Shown piece by piece: positions 42,031 through 50,458 of a stretch of 51,799 nt of DNA (within the stretch, counting starts at the first letter, position 1; every line of letters starts with the position of its first letter). The position numbers and the translations under genes are program-made. The DNA lies in assembly GCA_003484685.1 (NCBI GenBank), contig DNBB01000031.1:7713-59511 (forward strand), written 5' to 3'. The DNA comes from Candidatus Babelota bacterium. Its GTDB lineage: Bacteria > Babelota > Babeliae > Babelales > Babelaceae. The notes beneath the pieces are model-generated. The model saw only the letters and a list, made by a program, of their open reading frames with translations, did no database searches and had not been told where the DNA came from.

Positions 42031-42969
42031 ATGTCGCGCGAGTACGTAACCATCATTGGATCCGGCCCTGCCGGGCTCACCGCAGCACTTTACTGCGCAC
42101 GTATGGGTCTAAGCCCGCTCGTCATCGAAGGCCCTCTTCCCGGTGGTCAGCTTATGACCACTTTTTTAGTAGAAAATTGGCCAGGAGAACAGAGCATCCT
42201 TGGGCCTTCCCTAATTTTTAAAATGCGTGAACAAGCCCAACACTTCGGCACCCGATTTGCATCCGGACTCGTTAACAACATCAACACCAAACAATGTCCC
42301 TTTCGTATCACATTAGCCGATGGAAAAGAAATCCTCTCAGAATCAATCATTATTGCTTCTGGGGCTCGCCCCCGCCGGCTTGAGTGTCCCGGGGAAGAGG
42401 CATACTGGGGAAAAGGCGTTTCTTCATGTGCCGTTTGTGATGGCGCATTTTTTAAAGATAAAACGGTAATGGTTGTCGGAGGGGGAAATTCAGCGCTTGA
42501 GCAAATACTATTCGTCTCTAAATTTGCAAAGAAACTTATTCTTATACATAGAAGCACAGAATTAAGCGCAACTGAAAAGTATTTAATAGACGGGATTAAA
42601 CAACTTTCAAATCTTCAGCTCATCTTTTCAGCTGAACTTGTTGAAATAGTAGGCAACCAAACTCAGGCTACAGGAGCAACAATTCATCACACCAAAACTA
42701 ATACAAAGGAAACATTACCCGTCGATGGAATTTTTATTGCCATTGGCTCTCGCCCTAATACCAATTTTATTCCCGAAGAAGTTAATAAATCGGCGCATGG
42801 GCAAATTATAACCACATCCGGAAGTAAAACAAATATCCCCGGCATCTTTGGCGCAGGCGATGTCACGACACAAGCATACCGACAAGCAGTGACCGCTTCT
42901 GCGCAAGGCTGCCAAGCCGCACTGGATGTTCAAAAATATTTGAAAAAAACCGGTATTCTTTTAAACTGA
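42031..42969 (+). CDS. trxB: Thioredoxin reductase
   Basis: The flavoenzyme reduces thioredoxin with NADPH. The 312-residue protein has the FAD motif IIGSGPAGLTAALYCAR (about 8-24), GGQLMTT, the redox pair C133-A-V-C136-D-G, the NADPH motif VVGGGNSALEQ and the C-terminal FAD motif IFGAGDVTTQAYRQAVTA. Length and order are standard. The usual HRR-type NADPH phosphate motif reads HRSTE here, so cofactor preference is not clear; NADH or ferredoxin-dependent variants exist. No thioredoxin gene is adjacent. Confidence 0.92.
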   Translation: MSREYVTIIGSGPAGLTAALYCARMGLSPLVIEGPLPGGQLMTTFLVENWPGEQSILGPSLIFKMREQAQHFGTRFASGLVNNINTKQCPFRITLADGKEILSESIIIASGARPRRLECPGEEAYWGKGVSSCAVCDGAFFKDKTVMVVGGGNSALEQILFVSKFAKKLILIHRSTELSATEKYLIDGIKQLSNLQLIFSAELVEIVGNQTQATGATIHHTKTNTKETLPVDGIFIAIGSRPNTNFIPEEVNKSAHGQIITTSGSKTNIPGIFGAGDVTTQAYRQAVTASAQGCQAALDVQKYLKKTGILLN

Positions 42970-43012
42970 CAAAGTAATGGACAAACACAACCAGACAAAT
43001 TAGGAATAAGCA

Positions 43013-43147
43013 ATGTCAATAACATACAAGCCAAAACGTGTAAAACGCAGCCGGAAACATGGTTTTCTATCTCGTATGGCTACTAAATCAGGCCAAGACG
43101 TAATCCGTCGCCGTCGCGCAAAAGGAAGAAAACGCCTCGCCGTTTAA
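43013..43147 (+). CDS. rpmH: 50S ribosomal protein L34
   Basis: The 44-residue basic protein reads YKPKRVKRSRKHGFLSRM followed by a VIRRRRAKGRKRLAV end, the canonical L34 pattern with a slightly altered N-terminus. The ATG at 43013 follows TAGGAATAAGCA. It lies 12 nt before rnpA, the universal rpmH-rnpA pair, but without dnaA nearby. Confidence 0.95.
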   Translation: MSITYKPKRVKRSRKHGFLSRMATKSGQDVIRRRRAKGRKRLAV

Positions 43148-43159
43148 CCTAGCCCTCCG

Positions 43160-43570
43160 ATGAGCCAAAGCACAAAAAAACGGCAGCGGCCGCTAACCAA
43201 AACCGCTGCCATTATTCGATCTTCACGCCATATTATTCGTCGGCCATTTTTTGAAATCAAAAGCGCCCCTATTGCGTGTAAGCATGCCGATGCACGCTGT
43301 ATTGTGGTAACCCCAAAAGCCGTTGGAAACGCCGTACAACGCAATAAAATCAAGCGACGCATTAGGTTTGCCTACCGAACTCTTAATTTAAATGAAACGC
43401 AGCGACACTGGATTTTTTTCTGTAAAAAAGGTTGCGCTGACTACTCGTATCAAGAACTTTATCAAATCATTGCAGAAGCAAAAACACACGCACAAAATAG
43501 CCAGTCTAATTCTCGATCTCACGGCGCAAAAATTCATACAGAACCTGAGAGCTCGAAGCAAGACACGTAA
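43160..43570 (+). CDS. rnpA: Ribonuclease P protein component
   Basis: RnpA helps the RNase P RNA bind precursor tRNA. The 136-residue protein has the defining RNR-type motif KAVGNAVQRNKIKRRIRFAYR in two parts (AVGNAVQRNKIKRR), preceded by the strand CIVVTPK and an N-terminal basic region. The C-terminal tail (about 100-136) is low complexity and poorly conserved. It overlaps the end of the convergent gene on the other strand by 65 bp. rpmH directly upstream confirms the call. Confidence 0.88.
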   Translation: MSQSTKKRQRPLTKTAAIIRSSRHIIRRPFFEIKSAPIACKHADARCIVVTPKAVGNAVQRNKIKRRIRFAYRTLNLNETQRHWIFFCKKGCADYSYQELYQIIAEAKTHAQNSQSNSRSHGAKIHTEPESSKQDT

Positions 43571-44168
43571 GAAACGCGGTTAAATTTCGTGATTCCTCCA
43601 AAGAAGCATCAAAAAGGTAAAAATGAGCAACCTCTTTGCAATACTCAAAAACAAAAGGGGGCTGGCCGTGTTCGTCGCATCGCAGCGCAAGCTGGCTAAC
43701 ACAAATCTTTTTAAGCCAAATATACCGCGCGGCCTCTTCTTGAAAAGACACAACAAAGCACTGTAGGGCATCCCATGCATGTTCAGCGCTATACCGCTCA
43801 ATTACGAGGCGCGCCCCTGTCCGCCACACAGATTCTTCTTCGATACCATGACACTGGGTGGCACATTCGGCAACAAGACCAAGATCATTTGGCCACCAAT
43901 GAAAGATTGTGCCATAGCTTAAAAAGACTTTATCAAATCGACCTTCTTTTTGGTACAACCCAATAGCACGCGTACATGCCTCTTTAGCCCGTTCATCGCG
44001 CAATAAATAAAACAACTCTGCTTCAAGCAACGCAACAAACGCCTTGTCCGTGATAGAATGCGACAAAAGCCTAAGCACCGATAGGGCACGCTCACGTTCT
44101 CCACGTTTTACCAGCTCAGCAAGCTTAAACCATGCGATACTTGAATTGCTCTCCATAGCCTGTTTCAT
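43506..44168 (-). CDS. Helical-repeat (TPR-like) protein of unknown function
   Basis: The predicted product is 220 residues with no signal peptide, built of paired helices. AWFKLAELVKRGERERALSVL, split around residues 12-32, and LLEAELFYLLRDERAKEACTRAI (about 47-69) have the size and alternating pattern of TPR hairpins. Later helices are Trp- and Cys-containing (IFHWWPNDLGLVAE, RYIWLKKICVSQLA). This suggests a cytoplasmic scaffold. An alternative start lies at 44156. It converges on rnpA with a 65-bp overlap. No specific family recognised. Confidence 0.6.
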   Translation of the reverse strand: MKQAMESNSSIAWFKLAELVKRGERERALSVLRLLSHSITDKAFVALLEAELFYLLRDERAKEACTRAIGLYQKEGRFDKVFLSYGTIFHWWPNDLGLVAECATQCHGIEEESVWRTGARLVIERYSAEHAWDALQCFVVSFQEEAARYIWLKKICVSQLALRCDEHGQPPFVFEYCKEVAHFYLFDASLEESRNLTAFLTCLASSSQVLYEFLRREIEN

Positions 44169-44252
44169 GCAATGCCCTTATCGCGAAAATCCTTACTGCC
44201 TTGTCTCATGCCCGAGCTTACTACCCATTCAATAGAATAGCAAAAGAGCCCG

Positions 44253-45134
44253 CTATCCAACGACAACAGGCGCCTGTAAAGGCTTTTTTAAAGTTCCCGA
44301 AAGCAGATGTTCAAACAAAAGCACACGCTGGCAAAGCGTCATTTTATCCTCAATGTGAGACATCAAACTTTCTAAATAGGCTTGCCAATATGCAAGAAGA
44401 TCTGCAACTAGACGATCAAAAACTTCAGTATCAAGCTCTAAACTTTGCGGCAACCCTTCTATAATACGCAGGGACGGTTCAAGGCCATACTCTTGAGCTC
44501 CATGGACAAAGACTTGAAGGCCCTCCTCCTCATACAAGCCCAATTCTTCAAGTCTTCGGCATACGTTACGAACGTAAAGCTCACCTTCTTCTACCACCTG
44601 GCCAATTTTTTTAGCCAAATCACCCGCAGTAATAAATGAGCCGCCGCGGTCGACCACTTCCGCCAACAGCACCTCCATCTCTACCTGCATATTCTTAAGC
44701 GCTTCTAAATACCGCACATACGAACGTAAATCACCAAGAATTTCGTGAGCTATGTACGGAGAAAGTCGTTTTCCAGAATAGACGATCGCATTGGCGTACC
44801 AAACAACCTCGCGATACTTTACCAACAAACAAGAAGTCGAAACCAAAGAGCTCAAAAGGCCCACAGCTGGTGCAAAGCAACAGATAGGCTTGGGAAAAAC
44901 TTTATTAACTTTAGCAACTACAGCCTCACTCACGCGTTCAACCCCCAAAGCAAGAAGGGTAAATAATGCACCGGTTGACGCCGCCGCAAACATTTTGGTT
45001 CCTGAATCAATACGATCTACAGCCCGCTCAGGTGATTGTACCGGAATAGTCACTGGCAATTCAAGTCCCTGCCCTATGCACATACAAAAAAATTCAAAGC
45101 CAATAACCATGCCCAGTAAAAACCGCTTTGCCAT
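44253..45134 (-). CDS. Secreted or membrane protein of unknown function with two hydrophobic helices
   Basis: The predicted product is 293 residues. The N-terminal hydrophobic stretch (5-21, FLLGMVIGFEFFCMCIG) is probably a signal peptide. Helices follow at about 46-63 (MFAAASTGALFTLLALGV) and about 83-105 (CCFAPAVGLLSSLVSTSCLL). The rest (110-293) is acidic and helical with LRSYVRYLEALKNMQVE and VRNVCRRLEELGLYEEE. Two internal Cys pairs are visible. It shares strand with the gene ending at 43506 (84-nt gap). I do not recognise the family. Confidence 0.6.
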   Translation of the reverse strand: MAKRFLLGMVIGFEFFCMCIGQGLELPVTIPVQSPERAVDRIDSGTKMFAAASTGALFTLLALGVERVSEAVVAKVNKVFPKPICCFAPAVGLLSSLVSTSCLLVKYREVVWYANAIVYSGKRLSPYIAHEILGDLRSYVRYLEALKNMQVEMEVLLAEVVDRGGSFITAGDLAKKIGQVVEEGELYVRNVCRRLEELGLYEEEGLQVFVHGAQEYGLEPSLRIIEGLPQSLELDTEVFDRLVADLLAYWQAYLESLMSHIEDKMTLCQRVLLFEHLLSGTLKKPLQAPVVVG

Positions 45135-45343
45135 TATCCCACCCCTTTTTGTAGACGCACTCTCGCCAAAGCTTAGTACAAGAAAACAAAGAGGACAACG
45201 CTTGCAACACCAACTAATCTCAAGCTCGAAAAACCATGGTTAACAACGCGGATTTGTAGCGCAGATCAAACCCAGACCAAAAGTTTTTTTAATAAAAAGA
45301 CAGTCTAAAAACGCCCAAACTTATGGAACAAGGACTTAAGATA

Positions 45344-45373
45344 TTGACAAATAGAAAAACATTGCTGTATAGT
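45344..45373 (+). promoter_or_regulatory. Sigma70-type promoter of the small lipoprotein gene
   Basis: A perfect TTGACA (45344-45349) is followed after 18 nt by TATAGT (45368-45373). The predicted transcript would start near 45380, giving a short leader before the ATG at 45412 with its strong ribosome site. Confidence 0.6.
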
Positions 45374-45411
45374 CAAAAATAATGGATGTTAAACCAAAAG
45401 AGGAGAAGGTT

Positions 45412-45801
45412 ATGAAAACATTATATACCTATATGGGGGTTGTTCTGTTAGGCGCATGTGCTGGATTGACAGCTAGCGAACAAAAAGGGCCAGCTGAGGG
45501 CAAAGGCCCACAAGAGAAAATGGCTCAAACGCGTGAGCGAAAAGGCGCCATGAGCAAGCCAAACAAAATCCTCAAGGATATGGTCTATGAGACTTTTGTT
45601 GTTGAAGAAGGCGACAAAAAGGTAGTAGGCGTGTTTATGCGAACCAAAGACGGCAAAGACTTGATCGAAAAAGTCAGGATGTATATTGATGAAGGAAAAA
45701 CACTTGACGCGATAAAAACACATAAAGAACTAAAAGAAGCGCTAAAAGAAAAATTTGCAGCCTACCTTGATAAAAAAGGTCTTAAAATAGTACATAAATA
45801 A
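45412..45801 (+). CDS. Small secreted protein, probable lipoprotein
   Basis: The product is 129 residues from the ATG at 45412, which has AGGAGAAGG upstream. An ATG 30 nt earlier lacks a signal peptide directly after it. The N-terminus (MKTLYTYMGVVLLGAC) ends in a lipobox-like LGAC, so the Cys at residue 16 may be lipidated; otherwise cleavage after the Ala of GLTA is possible. A charged linker (about 25-55) leads to a compact alpha/beta region (KILKDMVYETFVVEE, KVVGVFMRTKDGKDL, LDAIKTHKELKEALKEK). It has its own promoter and terminator, so it is a single-gene unit. No known family. Confidence 0.7.
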   Translation: MKTLYTYMGVVLLGACAGLTASEQKGPAEGKGPQEKMAQTRERKGAMSKPNKILKDMVYETFVVEEGDKKVVGVFMRTKDGKDLIEKVRMYIDEGKTLDAIKTHKELKEALKEKFAAYLDKKGLKIVHK

Positions 45802-45835
45802 CTGCGCAATACCAAATTGCCTGGTTTGAGCAACA

Positions 45836-45871
45836 AAAAAGGCGTATGTGAAAGTTCACATACGCCTTTTT
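45836..45871 (+). terminator. Strong terminator of the lipoprotein gene
   Basis: AAAAAGGCGTATGTGA pairs with TCACATACGCCTTTTT (16 bp) around a 4-nt loop, and the right arm supplies TTTTT. Symmetry also suits the convergent gene ending at 45905. Confidence 0.9.
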
Positions 45872-45904
45872 ACCGTACAAAAGAGAAATAGAGGTTTTAA
45901 CGCT

Positions 45905-47020
45905 TTACTTTTTAGCTGGCTTAAAAGTCACCCATTCCAGCGCATTAATTCTATGCTTACGGTTTATAATGAACTGTTTTGTCTTTGCAAGCAATGTCAC
46001 AAACAAATCCGTTGCCCGTGTCGTTTTGACTGCATCTGCTTTTGAAGAATTCGAACGATTCGCAATCAAAATATTATTGAGCTGCTGTATCCAGGAATTA
46101 GACAAGTTTCCTTTATCTGCAGTGGTACATGCACCAAAAAGCTCACGCAGGTCTCCAATTACGGCATCCCCTACAAATGCTATGAAAGCCTTTTCAGGTG
46201 CAAGACTAATAAGCTGACTTGGATCTTTTGGATCAGGCTCCTGAAAACCCTCCATCCACAATGGAATGCGATACCCATTAACCAACTTATTCAAAAATCC
46301 CTGCTCCGCGACACCAGCCGCTTTAGCAAAATGTTCAAGCGAGCCTCCGGTAACAGTTTCATCAGTACCATAAACAACAGACTCGTTCAACTTGCCAGAA
46401 GCATTTCCCACCGCTTTAAGCTGCGCCGGTATATTCATTTTGCGCTGAATTTTTCCAACATACTGCGCTAGACGTGTTTGTTCAGATGGGGGCATACGCA
46501 AATAAATTTGGTATAGCTCATTCCAGACTTTTTCCGCAAACGCTTTCTGTTCCTGCAAGCGCGCTACATAGCCTTCTCGGTATGTTTGGTCCCAAACAGT
46601 CAATGCTTTGCCTTTTGCTATAGAAAGCGCTACACCTGGCGCTACGACACGCTCGACGGCTAGATCGGAAACCATGCCAACATATGGCAGCCCAAAATAC
46701 ATGACCCCCGAAAGAATAAGACTCGACCAAATTGCCTTCTTTGGATGCTCCTTGCTCCAGCTCATAAGATCAAGTGAATGAGTCTTTAGGCTATTTAAAA
46801 TTGGTTTATGATATCGTTTGGCAAAATCATAAACCACCGGTGCTGCTAACAAACCTGCGGCACCTACACCTGTATACAGTGCAGCCACCCGGGCCTTTTC
46901 ACGAGCACGCGCTAAAAAACCTTTTTGAACTGAATAGGCATCCCCCGGAATAGCCAGGAAAAACACTAGAGACGCAACTCCGCCTAAGCGACGAAACTGC
47001 TTTAAAAACGACATATTCAT
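45905..47020 (-). CDS. Secreted or membrane protein of unknown function
   Basis: The product is 371 residues from the ATG at 47020, which has GGAGG 8 nt upstream. The N-terminus has a signal-like helix (about 14-29, VASLVFFLAIPGDAYS). A second hydrophobic segment follows at about 46-60 (YTGVGAAGLLAAPVVY) and a third at about 90-115 (AIWSSLILSGVMYFGLPYVGM). The remaining two thirds are soluble, with helices (EQKAFAEKVWNELYQIYLRM) and a region KAFIAFVGDAVIGDLRELFG. A single Cys is seen at about residue 304. The layout (signal helix, hydrophobic pair, soluble helical domain) is like the gene at 44253-45134. No family recognised. Confidence 0.6.
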   Translation of the reverse strand: MNMSFLKQFRRLGGVASLVFFLAIPGDAYSVQKGFLARAREKARVAALYTGVGAAGLLAAPVVYDFAKRYHKPILNSLKTHSLDLMSWSKEHPKKAIWSSLILSGVMYFGLPYVGMVSDLAVERVVAPGVALSIAKGKALTVWDQTYREGYVARLQEQKAFAEKVWNELYQIYLRMPPSEQTRLAQYVGKIQRKMNIPAQLKAVGNASGKLNESVVYGTDETVTGGSLEHFAKAAGVAEQGFLNKLVNGYRIPLWMEGFQEPDPKDPSQLISLAPEKAFIAFVGDAVIGDLRELFGACTTADKGNLSNSWIQQLNNILIANRSNSSKADAVKTTRATDLFVTLLAKTKQFIINRKHRINALEWVTFKPAKK

Positions 47021-47100
47021 AGTAACAACCTCCATCAACTATGCTACGCGAATTATTCTTAAAGATAACGGTGAGGAAGAAAATTGGATTTGATTAGAAA

Positions 47101-47175
47101 TGGTGCCGAGAGATGGAATCGAACCACCGACACGAAGCTCTTCAGGCTTCTGCTCTACCACTGAGCTACCTCGGC
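47101..47175 (-). tRNA. tRNA-Phe (anticodon GAA)
   Basis: On the minus strand GCCGAGG pairs with TCTCGGC. The D-stem is GCTC/GAGC, and the anticodon arm GAAGC-CTGAAGA-GCTTC gives GAA. The T-arm holds GGTTCGATTCC. The 3' CCA is encoded (complement of 47101-47103). It lies divergent from pheS, 124 nt away. Confidence 0.95.
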
Positions 47176-47299
47176 ATATTTTTCAAGAACCTCCACGTAT
47201 GGCTCTTAGTGTGACAAACATTGGCAATGATGTCAACCGCAACCTGTTTAAGAAGCAAAGTAAATATGATACGCTATCGCATATCAGTATCTGTATTCT

Positions 47300-48343
47300 A
47301 TGGACATAGCCATGCACGCCTTTGAAGAAAAACTTAAAAAGACGCAAATCACCGTTATCAGCCTCCTAGAAAGCGCAAAATCCCCTCAAGAACTTGCTGA
47401 GGTTGAATCCCAAATTTTAGGCAAACAGGGCTTGGTAGCACAACTAATAAACGAATTCAAAACGCTTTCTGGCACTGACAAAAAACAATTTGGTAGCCCA
47501 TTCAACCAATTTCGTGAGGAAATCAGAGCACGGATAGCTGAAAAAAAACAACAGGGCAGTCCATCCTGCGGTTGCGACAATGCTTCATGTTCAATACCGC
47601 TTGATGTCACGGCTTACCGTGCCGCTCCCATTGGATCGCTACACCCAGAAACCCATGCAATTTATGAGCTTGAAGATGTACTTACTTCGATGGGCTTCGC
47701 ACTTGTCGAGGGCCCAGAACTAGAAACTGAATTTTACAACTTTGATGCACTAAACATTCCACCAACGCATCCCGCCCGTGATATGCAAGACACCTTCTGG
47801 CTTCCCCAGCCACACCATCTTTTGCGTACTCACACCTCAAGCGTACAAATCCGGGCAATGCAAAAACAACGTCCACCGCTCTCTATAGCAGCAATCGGAC
47901 GCGTATATCGTTGTGAAGCAACTGATGCCAGTCATGACTACACATTCTTACAATGCGAAGGGCTCGTGATTGATAAAAAAAATTCACTCGCTAATCTCTT
48001 TGCCACAACAAAGCTCCTACTCCAAAAGCTCTTTAAAAATGACAACCTTCAGATTCGCGTACGCCCAAGTTACTTTCCTTTTGTCGAACCAGGCGTTGAG
48101 ATTGATCTAACTTGCCCCTTCTGTACCTCGGGTTGTCCAACATGCAAAAAAAGCCGCTGGATCGAGATTTGCGGCGCAGGGCTGGTGCATCCTAACGTAC
48201 TCAAAGCTGGCGGAATAAATCCTCAAGAATGGAGCGGATTTGCCTTTGGTTTTGGTCTAACCCGCCTCATCATGCTTAAATACGGCATCGATGACATCCG
48301 TCACCTGCACAATGCCAAGATAGAATTCCTTCAGCAGTTTTAA
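47300..48343 (+). CDS. pheS: Phenylalanyl-tRNA synthetase alpha subunit
   Basis: PheS is the catalytic subunit of the alpha2beta2 synthetase that charges tRNA-Phe. The 347-residue protein has the N-terminal tRNA-binding coiled coil (1-90). Class II motifs follow: HPETHAIYELEDVLTSMGF, FDALNIPPTHPARDMQDTFW, LLRTHTSSVQIRAM, GRVYRCEATDASHDYTF (motif 2) and GFAFGFGLTRLIMLKYGIDD (motif 3). A four-cysteine insert, CPFC then CPTC (about 272-282), may bind zinc. pheT, normally next, is absent: a terminator follows at once. The tRNA-Phe gene is just upstream on the opposite strand. Confidence 0.94.
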   Translation: MDIAMHAFEEKLKKTQITVISLLESAKSPQELAEVESQILGKQGLVAQLINEFKTLSGTDKKQFGSPFNQFREEIRARIAEKKQQGSPSCGCDNASCSIPLDVTAYRAAPIGSLHPETHAIYELEDVLTSMGFALVEGPELETEFYNFDALNIPPTHPARDMQDTFWLPQPHHLLRTHTSSVQIRAMQKQRPPLSIAAIGRVYRCEATDASHDYTFLQCEGLVIDKKNSLANLFATTKLLLQKLFKNDNLQIRVRPSYFPFVEPGVEIDLTCPFCTSGCPTCKKSRWIEICGAGLVHPNVLKAGGINPQEWSGFAFGFGLTRLIMLKYGIDDIRHLHNAKIEFLQQF

Positions 48344-48352
48344 CGAACAATT

Positions 48353-48400
48353 AAAAAAAGTTCCTCTATACACTTTAAAGCGTATAGAGGAACTTTTTTT
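48353..48400 (+). terminator. Strong terminator after pheS
   Basis: A-run plus GTTCCTCTATAC (48353-48371) pairs with its complement and T-run (48382-48400), a 19-bp stem ending TTTTTTT. It starts 10 nt after the stop. Confidence 0.9.
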
Positions 48401-48469
48401 GCTTTATCAAAACAAACAAGCGAATGAATCTATGGCATTCTTAAGCAGATAAAAGCCGTACCGCTATTT

Positions 48470-48834
48470 CTAGTTCACGTTCTCATCCACTCTCTTGAGC
48501 ATTTCGCGTGGTTCCCTATAACAGGAAGAACCTCCGCCTGTCGAACAACCTAGATTATCCGCACCATTCCAGCTCATTTTTACAGAATACATAGGATTTT
48601 CTTGCTCTGCTGCAAAAGCATCGCGCATCACTTTAATCCTTGCATCCAAAGAAGGATGTCCATAAAAAAGAAATTCTGGGAGTCTAACATGCAAAAATAA
48701 CATAGCCTCAACCGAAGTTCGCCATGCACGTATAATAAAAGAATTTTGCAATTTAGCGTCAATTTCTTGGCAATCTTCAGGCAAGAGAGCGCTTTATCAA
48801 ATACCTTAGCTGGCATATGCGCTAAATAAACCAT
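48470..48834 (-). pseudogene. Truncated, frameshifted relic, possibly of an M48-type metallopeptidase
   Basis: On the minus strand MVYLAHMPAKVFDKALS (from 48834) runs into a frame change near the GCTCTCTTGCC sequence. It then continues as LPEDCQEIDAKLQNSF, LPEFLFYGHPSLDARIKVM and an end with GCSTGGGSSC and a stop at 48470. The EIDA and GHPSLDARI elements resemble the third-ligand and HPS-x-x-x-RI segments that follow the HEXXH site in M48 peptidases. The HEXXH-bearing N-terminal half is missing. Only about 120 residues remain, directly beside the broken ABC-F gene. Family assignment is tentative. Confidence 0.4.
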
Positions 48835-48844
48835 AAGGTGGGCT

Positions 48845-50256
48845 CTAAATAGATAAACTGTAAACGAAATCTACCCCAACCCTCAATAAAAAATCCTCAT
48901 CATGAGAAATCAACAGCAAGGCACCCGGATATGCCTGCAAAACTTGAATTACGTGTTCTCGTGTCACGAGATCCAAATTATTGGTAACCTCATCCAAGAT
49001 TAAAAGCTTCGGCGGTTTCGCTCCTACCTTTGCAAGTGAAAGCCGAGCTTTTTCGCCTCCGGACAAATCCTTAACCAGCATAAAGACTTCCTCGTTTTTT
49101 CGAAAAAGAAAATCATTCAAGTACGAACGAATTTCTACAGTATTCCAATGCAGCGCCACAGAAGCAATAACATTAAAAACCGATTGTTCTGGATCAATGC
49201 TCTCATAGTGCTGGTCAAGATATCCGATCTCTTCATTTTTCGAAACAAACCATTCACCGGTTCTATAGACCTCGTCAAACCCTAAAACGGCCTTCACTAG
49301 TGTAGTCTTTCCACTTCCATTGTTTCCAGTAATAGCCACTTTTTGGTTGCCAAGAACCGAAAGGTTAATATCACGAAGAACAGGCTCATGAAAATCGTAC
49401 CCAACGGCACCATGTGCAATCTGAAGAACTACCTGCTCACGACTTTCACGGCTTGCAATAACAAACTTTGGTTTTATACTTTCCGGCAAACGCAATTCGC
49501 TCAAGCGACCTAACAAATCACCTTTTTTGTGGTCGATCGAACTTAATTTTTTCCCTTGAGCCTTTTCTGCCTTCATTCCTTTCAAATCACCAATCGATTT
49601 CATCCATTTTTTGTTTAAAACATTACTCTTTCCCTTCGCGCGGCTTTTAGCGGTTCGCTCCTGCTCGCGCATACGTTTTTCGTGTAAATCGTGCCTTTCT
49701 TGAGCGAGAAGCAACAATTCTCGCTCAAGAGCAATTTTTTTCGCATAGGATTGCCGTGCATATTCGTCATATACCCCAGAAAATATCTCTATTGAACCTT
49801 GATCAATGGCCCAAAATGTTTGAAAACACGTACGCAAAACCTCTAAATCGTGCGAAACAACTATCAAAGTTCCCGCATAGTTTTGCAGCATACGCAGCAA
49901 ACTTTTACGGTTTCGCGCGTCAAGATGATTCGTCGGTTCATCCAGCAATAGCATATTAGGATTTCTACTCAAAGCGGTAGATAAAGCCGCATTAAAACGC
50001 TCTCCCCCACTTAAAGCATCAGTTTCCAGGACAACCTGGGGTACATAGCCACATATCGCGTTGGTCGGCAGTGCCAAAAAACCTTCATATGGCGCAACCC
50101 CTGCAATCATTTTCAATAATGTCGACTTGCCCGTACCATTAGCCCCGATAATTGCAATACGAGAGCCAAAGGAAATAGAAGCAGAAAAATTTGAAAAACA
50201 AGTTTTATGGTGAAAAAAAGTTCAATTTCATTAAGATGTATTACGCTGTGAAACAT
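48845..50256 (-). pseudogene. ABC-F ATPase gene with a frameshift at an A7/T7 tract
   Basis: The long frame from 50116 to 48845 encodes both ATP-binding cassettes: first signature LSGGERFNAALSTALSRNP and DEPTNHLD; second Walker A TGNNGSGKTT, LSGGEKARLSLAKVG and DEVTNNLD. A basic linker of about 95 residues lies between, the hallmark of ABC-F factors that act on stalled or drug-bound ribosomes. The first Walker A (GANGTGKST) lies upstream in the same frame, but that frame has no start. A good start, ATG 50256 with AAAGG, gives MFHSVIHLNEIELFF in another frame. The two join if one base is added to the seven-base homopolymer at 50213-50219. It is either a real lesion, a slippage site or a sequencing error. 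The restored protein would have about 470 residues. Confidence 0.75.
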
Positions 50257-50417
50257 ACCAATACCTTTCTAAGCAAATAAAAACGCAGTTATACGCGAAA
50301 TATTAAAAAAACCTAGAAAGAATTGTTCATGGCCCATCACTCCTTAAGAAAACAGACTTCCATTAGTATATAAAAAAACAAAATAAAATAACAGTTTAAG
50401 AATATAAACGAACGGCG

Positions 50418-50452
50418 TGGTCGCAAAGCGAATAAAATTCGCTTTGCGACCA
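50418..50452. repeat. Perfect 16-bp inverted repeat downstream of ppsA
   Basis: TGGTCGCAAAGCGAAT and its exact complement surround an AAA centre. It lies 7 nt beyond the ppsA stop and is GC-rich for the area. On the ppsA strand the T-run lies before, not after, the hairpin, so it is a poor intrinsic terminator but may mark a transcript end. The rest of 50257-50458 is A/T-rich and shows no gene. Confidence 0.8.
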
Positions 50453-50458
50453 AAAACA

